From Parvularia atlantis (taxonomy: Eukaryota; Opisthokonta; Rotosphaerida): 28,509 bases of DNA. This document shows, one piece after another, positions 20,285-28,509 of the stretch. The position numbers and the translations under genes are program-made. The stretch covers positions 1-28,509 of the forward strand of contig CALSCO010001210.1 in NCBI GenBank assembly GCA_943704415.1, given 5' to 3'. How positions within the stretch are numbered: the stretch's first letter is position 1; each line of letters begins with the position of its first letter. The notes under the pieces are model-generated. The model ran no database searches, was not told the origin of the DNA, and saw only the letters and a list, made by a program, of their open reading frames with translations.

Positions 20285-22105
20285 ATGTCGAGGCGCGCAC
20301 TCGCGTCGGACGGGCCGCATGACGGGCCCGAGCTGCTGCCGCGCAAGCGCCTGTGCGGCGGCGACGAGCTGCCGCCGGCCGACGAGCCGCCCTTCCTGCT
20401 GCCCAACAACGCGCGGGTGCGTTGTCTGTGCCGTGCTCACGTGAGCCGAAACGCGCGCGCCCCCCTCCGCAGCTGCTCGCCAAGACGCCGCCGTGCACGC
20501 GCCTGTTCATGGAGGAGGCGTGGCGGCAGTTCACGCGCTGGGACGACACCACGCGCAAGGTGTTCCTCGACGGCATCATGACCCGGTGCGAGTGGCCGCA
20601 GCTGCCGTACACGTCCAACCTGATCAAGGGCCTGCTGCGCGTGGACTTTATCGGCGTGCTGCCGTCCGGTGCGTGCGCCGCTGTGTGTGCGAGCGGACCC
20701 GCACCGTCCGTGCTCAACGCGCGCGCTCGCGGCGCCAGAAATCGCCTACCAGATCCTCTCGCACCTCAACGCGACGAGCCTGTGCCGCGCGTGCCAGGTC
20801 AGCAAGACGTGGAAGCGCCTGGCCGAGGACCGGCAGATCTGGCTGCGCATGTGCCGCCAGCACATTGGGCACCGGTGTCGCAACTGCGGCTGGGGCCTGC
20901 CGACCAACGCGATCGAGTTTGCGCCGGGCGCGATCGTGCATAACCCGAAGCGGCTCTACGCCGAGAAGCACATCATCGCGCGCAACTGGCGGGTGCGTGT
21001 TGTCGAGACTGTCGCTGGGCTTGCGGTTATTGATGGTGGCCGTTTGCTGGCCGGTTGGCGCCCGTTTGCTCGTTGGCCGCCCTTTTTGCTTGAACCGCAT
21101 TTGTACCTCCGCCCCTGCTCCGCCCCTGCCCTCAACCACCGCACCTGCACTGACCGCGACGGCAGGCCGGAAAACACCGGTCGTACACGCTCTGCGGCCA
21201 CGCCGACGGCGTCATTTGCCTCCAGTACGACGAGCGCGAGCGCAAGATCGTCAGCGGCTCGTACGACCACACGATCCGCGTCTGGGATCTGGACAAGCGC
21301 GAGTGCGTCAAGGTACTCAAGGGCCACGAGCTCTCGGTGCAGGCGCTCCAGTTCAACGAGTGCATGATCGTCAGCGGCTCGATGGACAAGACCGTGCGCA
21401 TCTGGTGCAGCCGCACAGGGCGCCTCATGCGCACGCTCGAGCACTCGGAGGGCGTGCTCGCGCTGAGCTTCGACTGCCGGCGCATCGTCAGCGGCACGGT
21501 CGACGGCGCCGTGCGCGTGTGGGAGCTCCTGACCAACAGCCACTACTCGCTCGTGTGCGTGCAGGGCGAGGACGCGTGCTCGTGCGTGCTCGTGCTCACG
21601 GGCGCGCAGAGGCCACATGGACCGCATCAACTGCGTCAAGCTCTACCAGGACAACATGCTTTTCTCGGCCTCGGACGACATGACCGTGTGCCTGTGGGAC
21701 CTGACCTCGCGCGAGTGCATACGCAAGTTTGTCGGCCACACAGCCCAGGTGCAGTGCCTGCAGGCGCGCGACGGCCGCCTCGTCACGGGCTCGCTCGACA
21801 ACACGCTCAAGATGTGGGACATTGAGACGGGGCGGTGCATCAAGACGCTGTTTGGACACGTCGAGGGCGTGTGGTGCCTCGCGTTCGACTCGCTCCGCAT
21901 CATCAGCGGCGCGCACGACCGCACGCTCAAGATTTGGGACGTGGACGACGCGACTGACGGCGAGAGCCCCGTCAGCGGCCAGCCGACCCAGTCGTTCCTC
22001 GTGCACGAGGGCCCGATCAACTGCGCCGCCCTGAGCGAGGCGCTCATCGTCACGGGCAGCGACGACCGCTGCATCCGCGTGTGGGACTTCGGCGCGCACC
22101 CCTAA
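20285..22105 (+). CDS. F-box/WD40 protein, SCF ubiquitin-ligase substrate receptor (MET30/beta-TrCP-like)
   Basis: Predicted protein of about 495 aa. Exons are 20285-20416, 20473-20668, 20739-20992, 21166-21575 and 21610-22105. An N-terminal helical region (WRQFTRWDDTTRKVFLDGI) resembles the dimerisation region of MET30 and beta-TrCP. An F-box follows (LPSEIAYQILSHLNATSLCR...WLRMC), which recruits SKP1. Seven WD repeats follow (SYDHTIRVWD, SMDKTVRIWC, TVDGAVRVWE, SDDMTVCLWD, SLDNTLKMWD, AHDRTLKIWD, SDDRCIRVWD), forming the substrate-binding propeller. The last intron is problematic: the best GT donor gives only 34 bp (21576-21609). A GC donor at about 21548 would give 62 bp and shorten the linker between blades 3 and 4. 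It lies 90 bp from the divergent DEAD-box gene. Confidence 0.9.
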
Positions 22106-22265
22106 AAACAAGACACCCCTGTTCCTTGCTTACCCCTTTTCTCTCTCTCTCTCGCTAAAATCCTCCGTATTCCCGCCTTGTACCGCCTTGTACCGCCGCC
22201 TCCCCCCAAAAAAAAAAGCCCCCACGACTGTAGCACGCCGCTTCGACACAGCACAACAGAACACA

Positions 22266-23408
22266 TCACAGGATCGTGCAGCAGCCCTTGGCCGCGCCGT
22301 CAGCGCCACCGGCGCCCGCGCTGCCCAGCGCGGCCGCGGCCGCTTTGGGCGACGTCGCGCCCCCCGACGCCTCGGCGCTGTCCGCGCCCTTCTCGGCTGC
22401 CGCGGCCTTGCGCGCCGCCTCGGCCTCGGCCTCAGCCGCGCGCTTCTTGGCCGCCTCCTCCTCCTCGGCCGCGCGGCGCCGGGCCGCCTCGGCCTCCTCC
22501 TCTGCCTTGCGCTTGGCCTCCTCGACGCGGCGCTGCTCCTCCTCCACGCGCCGCTGCTCCTCCTCCTTCTGCTTGAAGTAGGCCTCGCGCTCGGCGTCGG
22601 TCATCTTCTTCACGCGCTGCTCCTCCTCAAACTTGGCCATCTTCTCGGCCTGCTTGCGCAGCTTCTCTTGGCGCTCCTGCTCGTCCTTCTTGGCCTGCTC
22701 GGCCTGCGCCGCCACGCGCGCGCGCTCCTCGGCCTCGCGCTTCTCCTTGAGCACGCGCGCCTTCTCGAACGCGGCCCGCTCGTTCTCGAGCCGCTCTCGC
22801 TCCTTCTCCTCCTCCTTGCGCTTCTGGTCCTCGGCCTTCTTGACCTCGAACGCGCTCATGCGCGCCTTCTGCTCCTCCAGCTGCCGCTGCCGCTGCTCCT
22901 CCTCCTCCGCCAAACGCTTCTTGCGCTCCTCCTCGCGCCGCTTCTCGTCCTCCTCCAACTTCTGCTTGGCCAGCAGTGCCTTTTGGAACGCGGCCTCCTC
23001 GCTCTCGCGCAGCTGCTTCTCCTTGATCGCCATCGACACGCGCTTGCTCGCCTCCTGGTCCTGCTCGAACTTGGTCATGCGCCCTGAGCCCGCTGCGTGC
23101 GCGGCGCGTGCACGCGGTGCGGAGACGCGACGGTTCAGCACGCACACACAGGCCGTGCCACACGGGCGCGACGCACGCGCGCTCGCCGTGGTCGGCGCGT
23201 CGTTGGCAGGTGGCTGCGGCGACCGCGCGCCCTCGTCCGTCTTGGGCACGTCCTCGCCCTCCGCGTCCTCCTGCTCGTCGTCGTCCTCATCCTCCTCCTC
23301 CTGCTCCTCCTCGGCGGGCGCGTCGTGGCCCTCCTCCGCGGCCGCCTTCTCCGCGGCCGGCGCCGGTGCCTCCTCGGGCGCGTCAACAAGGGCCGCGTCC
23401 TCCTCCAT
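22266..23408 (-). CDS. acidic coiled-coil protein with CAAX-like C-terminus
   Basis: Predicted 349-aa protein, not assigned to a family. Exons in transcription order are 23408-23177 and 23083-22266 (1050 nt). The 93-bp intron is stop-free and in frame. Residues 1-75 are very acidic (E/D/A-rich). From MTKFEQDQEASKRV onward there is one long charged helix of about 220 residues dense in Glu, Lys, Arg and Gln (EEERKKRLAEEEEQRQRQLE and the like), a predicted coiled coil. An Ala-rich tail follows and the protein ends KGCCTIL. CTIL fits a CAAX box with terminal leucine, normally geranylgeranylated, and the extra Cys before it could be palmitoylated. The layout recalls paralemmin-like membrane-tethered coiled coils, but no homology is claimed. 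Its start lies 40 bp from the divergent CinA-like gene. Confidence 0.82.
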   Translation of the reverse strand: MEEDAALVDAPEEAPAPAAEKAAAEEGHDAPAEEEQEEEDEDDDEQEDAEGEDVPKTDEGARSPQPPANDAPTTASARASRPCGTACVCVLNRRVSAPRARAAHAAGSGRMTKFEQDQEASKRVSMAIKEKQLRESEEAAFQKALLAKQKLEEDEKRREEERKKRLAEEEEQRQRQLEEQKARMSAFEVKKAEDQKRKEEEKERERLENERAAFEKARVLKEKREAEERARVAAQAEQAKKDEQERQEKLRKQAEKMAKFEEEQRVKKMTDAEREAYFKQKEEEQRRVEEEQRRVEEAKRKAEEEAEAARRRAAEEEEAAKKRAAEAEAEAARKAAAAEKGADSAEASGGATSPKAAAAALGSAGAGGADGAAKGCCTIL

Positions 23409-23448
23409 GCTTGTTTTGTTATGAACGCGACTCACGCCGAGCACAACG

Positions 23449-24213
23449 ATGCGCGCCGCGGCCGTCGTGATCGGCGACGAGCTGCTGACGGGCAAGGTGC
23501 GCGACGTCAACACGCAGGTGCTGGCGCGGTGCCTGTTCGAGCTCGGCGTGGCGCTCGTGCGTGTCGAGGTCGTGCCGGACGTGGTCGAGGACATCGTCGC
23601 GACGCTCCGGCGCATCGCCCCGACGGTCGACGCCGTCTTCACCAGCGGCGGCATCGGCCCGACCCACGACGACGTCACGTACGAGGCCGTCGGCGCCGCG
23701 TTCGGGCGCGGGCTCGAGTACCACGCTGAGACCCTCGCCGCGCTCACGGCGTTCTACGCGCGGCGCTCGGGCGGGGCCGGCCCCGGCGACGCGGCCAAGC
23801 GTATGGCCCTGTTCCCCGTGGGCTCGCGCATCGTGCCCGTGCCGGGCCTGTGGGCGCCGCTGGTCGTGTGCGAGAACGTGTACATCTTGCCCGGCGTGCC
23901 GCAGCTGTTTGAGGCGTTCGTGCGGCACTTGCCCGTCGTGCTCGGCCGGCACGGGACGATCCACCGCCGCCTGCTCTACACGCGCCAGCTTGAGGTGGAC
24001 ATCGCCGACGTGCTCCGCGCCGCCGCGACCGAGCACTTCCCGGGCGTGAGCATCGGCAGCTACCCGCGCTTTGGCGACACGGGCGGCGTGGCCGTGATGA
24101 TCTCGATCGAGGGGCGGGTCGAGGCCGACGTGGTGGCGTGCGTGGCCTACCTCGAGCGGCACCTGCGCGTGCACGTGAGCGAGGAGCTGTGTGCGCGCAG
24201 TTCGTCTCTTTGA
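23449..24213 (+). CDS. molybdopterin-binding (MoCF/CinA N-terminal-like) domain protein
   Basis: Single-exon 254-aa protein consisting almost entirely of the MPT-binding fold seen in CinA and in the N-terminal half of eukaryotic FAD synthase (FLAD1). Typical text is VVIGDELLTGKVRDVNTQ at the start, then VFTSGGIGPTHDDVTYEAVG, AAKRMALFPVGSRIV and ENVYILPGVPQLFEAF. There is no PAPS-reductase or FAD-synthase domain after it, so it is a stand-alone form. Related stand-alone domains hydrolyse FAD or nucleotide pyrophosphates; the substrate here is unknown. A plus-strand ATG at 23421, 28 bp upstream and out of frame, could act as an overlapping upstream ORF. It converges on PRP19 with 86 bp between stops. 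Confidence 0.88.
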   Translation: MRAAAVVIGDELLTGKVRDVNTQVLARCLFELGVALVRVEVVPDVVEDIVATLRRIAPTVDAVFTSGGIGPTHDDVTYEAVGAAFGRGLEYHAETLAALTAFYARRSGGAGPGDAAKRMALFPVGSRIVPVPGLWAPLVVCENVYILPGVPQLFEAFVRHLPVVLGRHGTIHRRLLYTRQLEVDIADVLRAAATEHFPGVSIGSYPRFGDTGGVAVMISIEGRVEADVVACVAYLERHLRVHVSEELCARSSSL

Positions 24214-24299
24214 TGCGGGCGGTGCTGGTGTGCAGTCCACGCGGCTGCGAGCAACAGGGGAGACACGGGGAAAGAACAGGTGTGTCCGGGGGCAAACGT

Positions 24300-26380
24300 C
24301 TAGACGCCGAAGAACCGCAGTGACCGGTCCGTGCTGACCGAGGCGAGCGAGGTCGCGTCCGTGCCAAACTTGACGTCGGTCACGGGCCCCGTGTGCTCGT
24401 TGACCGTCGCGAGCTCGTTCCACTGCTTCACGGCAAAGATGCTGCGCACGCGCACGCGCCCCAGCGTCAGCCCCCCCGATGCGCGCCAGGCGACGCCAAC
24501 GCACCGGATGCCCGCGCCGCCGACGGCAAGGTACGAGCCCGTGTGGTCAAAGTCGATCGCGTTGGCCACGCGGCCGTCGCCCAGCTGCAGCTCCCGGAAG
24601 CTCGCCAGCTTGCGCAGGTCCCACAGCTTCACGGTCGAGTCCTCGGCGGCCGTGGCCAGGACGTAGCCGTTCTCACTGAAGGCGATGTCGGTGATCCTCC
24701 CCACGTGCGACTCGAACGAGGCCACGTTCGCGAGCGACTTCATGTCCCACATGCGCACGACTGAGTCGACCGTGCCCGTGCCGAGGATGACGCCGTCCGG
24801 GTGGAACTGCGCGCGGGTGTAGCCTGCGTGCGTGCGCGCCGTGGGGGGCTCAGCGGTGCCACGCGCACCCAGCCGCAGACGCACCCTTGGTCACGTTCGC
24901 GCTGGGCACACTCACGATGACCTGGCCGGTGCGGCAGTCGGCCAGGGACCAGGTCGAGTCGAGCGAGGCCGTGCCGAGGTAGTCGTTGGTCGCGTGCAAG
25001 GTCAGGTCGGTCACGTCGGCCTTGTGCCCCTTGATTGTGGCCTCGCACTTGTAGCCCTGGTCCTCGCTCTTGTTGACCCAGATCCGCACGGTCTTGTCCT
25101 GCGACGCCGAGAAGACCGCGTCCTCTGTCCGGTGGAACACGGCCGCGTTGACGCGCTTCGTGTGGCCTGTCGGTCTGGGCGCGTGAGCAGGGCCGGCCGG
25201 ACGCAGCTGCAGCGGCGAGAAAAAGAGCGACAGGACAGCAGAGTGCGCTCAGACCAATAAATAAACGTGAGAACGACGAATTTTCTTCACCGCAGCCCCC
25301 GAGGGCAAGCTCGAAGCGAGCTGGGTAGTCAGTCATCTCAGCAGCACCCCACCCCACTCCTCGCCGCGAGCCCTCCGACCGAGCTGCGCACACGCACACG
25401 CACCCTTGAGCGTGTGCACGATCACCTCGCGCGCGCGGTCGTACACGACCACATTCTTGTCCACGCCGCCCGTCAAGACGCGCACGCCGTCGCTGTGCAG
25501 GTCGACCGTCGTCAGCCCCGGCGCCGAGGCGCTGTGCAGGGCCGAGTTGCTCGAGAGTTGCTTGTACGCGGCCACCTGCTCAGCCGAGGCGAGAGAGTCG
25601 GGCACGGGCCGCTTCTTGCGCCCCTTCTGCAGCGTCTGCGACGTCTCGATCATCTTGCCCAGCACGTCCGCCGGCAGCTGCTGCGCCGCCCCGGCCGCCG
25701 CCGACTCGCCGACGTCAACGTCCATGCCCTCGCTGCCGCCCGCGGCCGCGTGCGGCACGCCCTGGGCGCTCGCGAGCATCTGGCGCGCGTCGTCGCGCTC
25801 CTTGACGAGGCGCGCGATCACGCGGCACGCCGCCTCGTGCTGGTACAGCGCGTGCGAGAGCTCCTGCCGCGCCTGGTCGAGCTGCTGCTTGAGCGAGAAC
25901 GTCTCGAGCATGACCGCGTCCCACTCGTTCTGGAACGTGGCCAGCATCGACGGAATCGACGCGGCCGTGGGCGGGCGCGGCTTGACCGTCTTGGACGCTG
26001 CGTGCGGTTTAGGCGGCGGTCAGTCGGTCGAGAGCGCGCGCGCGCGCGCGGTTTGGACGCACCGCGCACGGAGATCAGGTCCTCGGCCGCGAGCGCCTCG
26101 CCCGACATCGGGTCCTTGTGGTGCTCGGCCAGGTACTTTTCGATCTGCCGCCGCTCAAAGACATGGCCCGACTTTGGCGAGACGACCGGGTCGGTCGCGA
26201 CCTCGCCCGTAACTGCCACAGCACCGAGCCCGTCAGCTGCGCAGCCATCCGCGCAGCCATCCGCGCGTATCCGTGCGCCCATCCGACCCATCCGCGCCCC
26301 GCCGGCACTTCCCCGGCCACCCATCCCGCGCCCGCGCGCCCGCCCGCTCGCGCGCCGGCTCACGCACTTGCACAGAACAT
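24300..26380 (-). CDS. PRP19: pre-mRNA-processing factor 19 (U-box E3 ligase)
   Basis: Predicted 499-aa PRP19, core of the NineTeen complex that activates the spliceosome by non-proteolytic ubiquitylation. Exons in transcription order are 26380-26368, 26212-26063, 25997-25404, 25166-24885, 24823-24505 and 24441-24300 (1500 nt). The first coding exon is 13 nt (ATGTTCTGTGCAA) and splices to give MFCAITGEVATDPVVSPKSG, matching the conserved U-box start. FERRQIEKYLAEH and DPMSGEALAAEDLIS follow. The tetramerisation coiled coil QNEWDAVMLETFSLKQQLDQ and ELSHALYQHEAACRVIARL come next, then a WD40 propeller (SQDKTVRIW, TVDSVVRMWD, AEDSTVKLWDLRKL, ending RSLRFFGV). All five donors are GTGCGT. The last intron (63 bp) is stop-free and in frame. 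The length agrees with animal PRP19. Confidence 0.96.
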
Positions 26381-26513
26381 GGATACGAACGAATTGCCCA
26401 TCGATTGCCACCTGCAGCCTGTACAAAGTCGCTCGCTCGCTCTTCTCTCCCACCCTGCTCTCGCTGCTCTCGCTCGCTTTCTCCTTCACGCCGCCGCCGC
26501 CGCCGCCGCCGCA

Positions 26514-27818
26514 TCAGTGGTACACAGTATGGCTGACCGCGAGCTTGTGCACGCTCATCTCGTCGCGCTTGTAGTCGTTCAGCTCCTTGCGGATAGCCGC
26601 CTTGAGCTGCCCGCGCGCACGGCGTGTGAGTCGTGCGCGCAGGCGCCCCGTGCACACACCTTGTTGTTCAGGTGCAGGAACGTCGCCGACGGGTCCGGCC
26701 GGCGGCTGTACTCGCTTTTGCGGAACGTGAGGATAATCTGGCGGCGGCGTGTAAGCGCCACGTGTTGCGCCGGCTCGCACGCACCTCGACGGTCTCGTAG
26801 AAGGTGATCTTGCGGCCCGCAGACGCCTGGCGCGCGCGCGGGGGCGTGACGGCCTCGGGCTGCGTCACGAGGCGCTGCACGAGCGCGCTCATGTTCGGAT
26901 CGGGCGCGCCGCCTGCGCCTGGGCCAGCACACCAATGTCAGCATGGCAGGCCGGGCAAAGATCGCAGCGCAACGCACCGCGCAGGATGCACTCGGGCTGC
27001 AGCCAGTCGCGCGGCGGGCGCGGCCGCAGGATCGGCTTGAGCCCGTTGGCCGGGAAGACGGGCAGCGGCGGCGGGACGTGCGTAATGGGCGACTCGGGCG
27101 GGGCGCCGTCGTACGCGCCGAGCGTGGGCGAGGAGAGCGAGTTGAGAGAGACGATGCTCGACCGGGTCGAGAGCGAGGTCTGCTGGTCCTCATCCGAGTT
27201 GACCGACTCGTGCGAGCCGCTCACGCCGCCCTTTTGCGCGCGCAGAAGCGACAGCCGCCGGCGCCCCTCGGCCACCTCGTCGCCCTCGCCAAAGAGCGAC
27301 ACCGGCGGCGCGTCGTCCGGGCTGGAGGGCTCTTGGCCCTGCTGCCCGTCCTGACCCTGCTCGCCGCCGTCGTCGCCGCCGCCCTGGCCCCCGCCGTCAG
27401 CCGCCAGCCGCGCCGCCGCCGCGCCGCCCGCCTCGCCGCCCGCTGTCGCCGCGCTCGCCTCGCGCGCGTTCTCCTCCACAAACATCAGGTCAACCTCGGC
27501 CGGCGTGGCGCCGTCGACGGGCGGCTCGAGCTCGTAGTCGTCGTCGCCGCCCTTGAGCGGCTCGGTGTAGCGGATGGCCGTGCTCGACTGGCTGCGCGGC
27601 ACGAGCCCAAACAGGCCGCGCTGGCCGCGGTCGTCCGGCGAGCCAGCGTCGCTGCCGTCGTTACTGTCGCGCCGGAAGCTCATGCGCCGCGTGAAGCCCG
27701 ACACGAGCTTCTTGAGCGAGGGCAGGCGCGAGACACGCGCCGACCCAGCGCCGCCACCCGCGTCGCCGCCGTCGTCCGGGCCGGGCGACCCCGCGGCGCC
27801 GTCGTTCGAGCCGCTCAT
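26514..27818 (-). CDS. uncharacterised Ser/Gly/Asp-rich protein with KITF motif
   Basis: Predicted 381-aa protein I do not recognise. Exons in transcription order are 27818-26978, 26918-26785, 26737-26660 and 26606-26514 (1146 nt). The first 270 residues are mostly low-complexity, with a basic patch LKKLVSGFTRRMSFRRDS near the N-terminus and serine runs. Then comes PILRPRPPRDWLQPECILRG. The last 80 or so residues look ordered and are spread over three small exons: RKITFYETVE, ILTFRKSEYSRRPDPSATF, then IRKELNDYKRDEMSVHKL near the C-terminus. RKITF fits the loose RVxF consensus for protein phosphatase 1 docking, so a phosphatase-regulatory or scaffold role is a guess. Two adjacent in-frame acceptors at 26918 and 26912 could alter the protein by two residues. 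The third exon/intron chain is supported by phase alone. Confidence 0.68.
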
Positions 27819-27993
27819 AAAAAAAAATGTGTGCTGGTGCCCCAGCAGATTCTACCAGTAAGTAAAGTCTTGTTTGGCGGTGCACACGCGCGCGCGCCGC
27901 CGCCGCGTCCCCCCGCCGCTGACGCCGCCGCCCGACGCCACGCAGACCACGACCACGACCACGCACACGACCATCACCGTGCCCGCCGCAGCC
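27819..27993. promoter_or_regulatory. divergent promoter region
   Basis: 175 bp between divergent start codons. It contains an A8 run just left of the minus-strand start and CACGACCAC-type repeats before the GLTP ATG. No named regulatory motif is recognised; the call rests on position. Confidence 0.35.
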
Positions 27994-28509
27994 ATGAGCA
28001 ACTTCTTCCGCAAGCTCACCGTCCGCTTCAGCGACGTGCACGTGCAGCCCGACGGCGGCATCCCCACTAAGGAGTTCCTTGACGCGACGCGGCAGCTGAT
28101 CACCGTGTTTGGTGTGCGGCGCGCGGGAACGCCCTGCGCCGCAGTGCTCACGCGTGCGTCCGCGCAGACGAGCTCGGCAGCATGGCCTTCTCGACGATCA
28201 AGTCCGACATGCTCGGCAACGTCGAGCTGATCGAGACGCGCTACAAGACCAACCCGACGCGCATGCCCACGCTGCAGGCCGTGCTCCAGGCCGAGAAGGA
28301 GGACAAGATCGGCGGCCGCAACGCCACCGTGGGCCTGCTCTGGCTCAAGCGCGCGCTCGAGTTTGTTTCGGCCAGCTTCCAGAACTCGCTCGACCAGATG
28401 GACCAGGAGCTGAGCGTGTGCTTCACGCACGCGTACAACACGACCCTGCGGCAGCACCACAGCATGCTCGTCAAGCCCGTGTTCTCGCTCGGTGCGCCCG
28501 CCCGCCCGC
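27994..28509 (+). CDS. glycolipid transfer protein (GLTP) domain protein, 3' partial
   Basis: The 5' part of a GLTP-fold protein that carries glycolipids or ceramide-1-phosphate between membranes in the cytosol. Exons are 27994-28111 and 28168-28491; a third exon must lie beyond the window, because a GTGCGCC donor begins at 28492. Visible family residues are the Asp and Asn of IKSDMLGNVELIETRYKTNP, which bind the sugar or phosphate headgroup, the Trp in LLWLKRALEFV, and the His in YNTTLRQHHSML. The start MSNFFRKLTVRFSDV is the first ATG in frame after the divergent promoter. Ligand class (glucosylceramide or ceramide-1-phosphate) cannot be settled from this part. Confidence 0.9.

Noticed and set aside
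23421-23448. ATG upstream of the CinA-like gene as an alternative start
   Set aside because: It is out of frame with the conserved protein; at most an upstream ORF.

Overview
This window is eukaryotic nuclear DNA, strongly GC-rich and very gene-dense. It holds sixteen protein-coding genes, one tRNA gene and one small transposon relic in 28.5 kb. Most genes are broken by short introns, typically 45-80 bp. Donors are mostly GTGCG[C/T] and acceptors are CAG with little polypyrimidine tract. I rebuilt the exons by hand from splice sites, reading-frame continuity and family conservation. All fifteen complete models close in frame, though one FBXW junction is uncertain. A Rab32-type GTPase, an RFX factor, a caprin-like protein, GLTP, MCM3 and PRP19 point to an amorphean protist. 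I favour a free-living amoebozoan, or an apusomonad-like lineage. That assignment is inference; no rRNA or organellar marker is present.

Layout, left to right: Rab32-like GTPase (+, 118-1130); short-chain dehydrogenase (-, 1250-2263); a 634-bp element with terminal inverted repeats and a Fanzor/TnpB-like C-terminal remnant (2201-2834), whose left repeat forms the N-terminus of the dehydrogenase ORF; FAD-dependent amine-oxidase-like protein (-, 2907-4586); glutamate-cysteine ligase (+, 4698-7308); MT-A70 methyltransferase-like protein (-, 7478-9234); enolase-phosphatase E1 (+, 9243-9999); tRNA-Ala(AGC) (-, 10167-10239); caprin-like RGG protein (+, 10460-12356); MCM3 (-, 12569-15652); RFX transcription factor (+, 15651-18038); DEAD-box helicase, probably mitochondrial (-, 18147-20194); F-box/WD40 protein (+, 20285-22105); coiled-coil protein with a CAAX-like end (-, 22266-23408); molybdopterin-binding/CinA-like protein (+, 23449-24213); PRP19 (-, 24300-26380); an uncharacterised Ser/Gly-rich protein (-, 26514-27818); and a GLTP-domain protein running off the right edge (+, from 27994).

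Strands nearly alternate, giving divergent pairs with minimal promoters and convergent pairs with short shared 3' regions. In the extreme cases MCM3 and RFX share overlapping start codons in one CATG, and the MT-A70 and E1 start codons are 8 bp apart. Neighbouring genes are mostly unrelated housekeeping functions: vesicle traffic, glutathione synthesis, methionine salvage, replication licensing, splicing, ubiquitin ligation and RNA granules. The main shared logic is therefore bidirectional promoters rather than a pathway cluster. Introns longer than about 110 bp often carry minisatellite arrays, and several arrays repeat donor-like GTGCG motifs.
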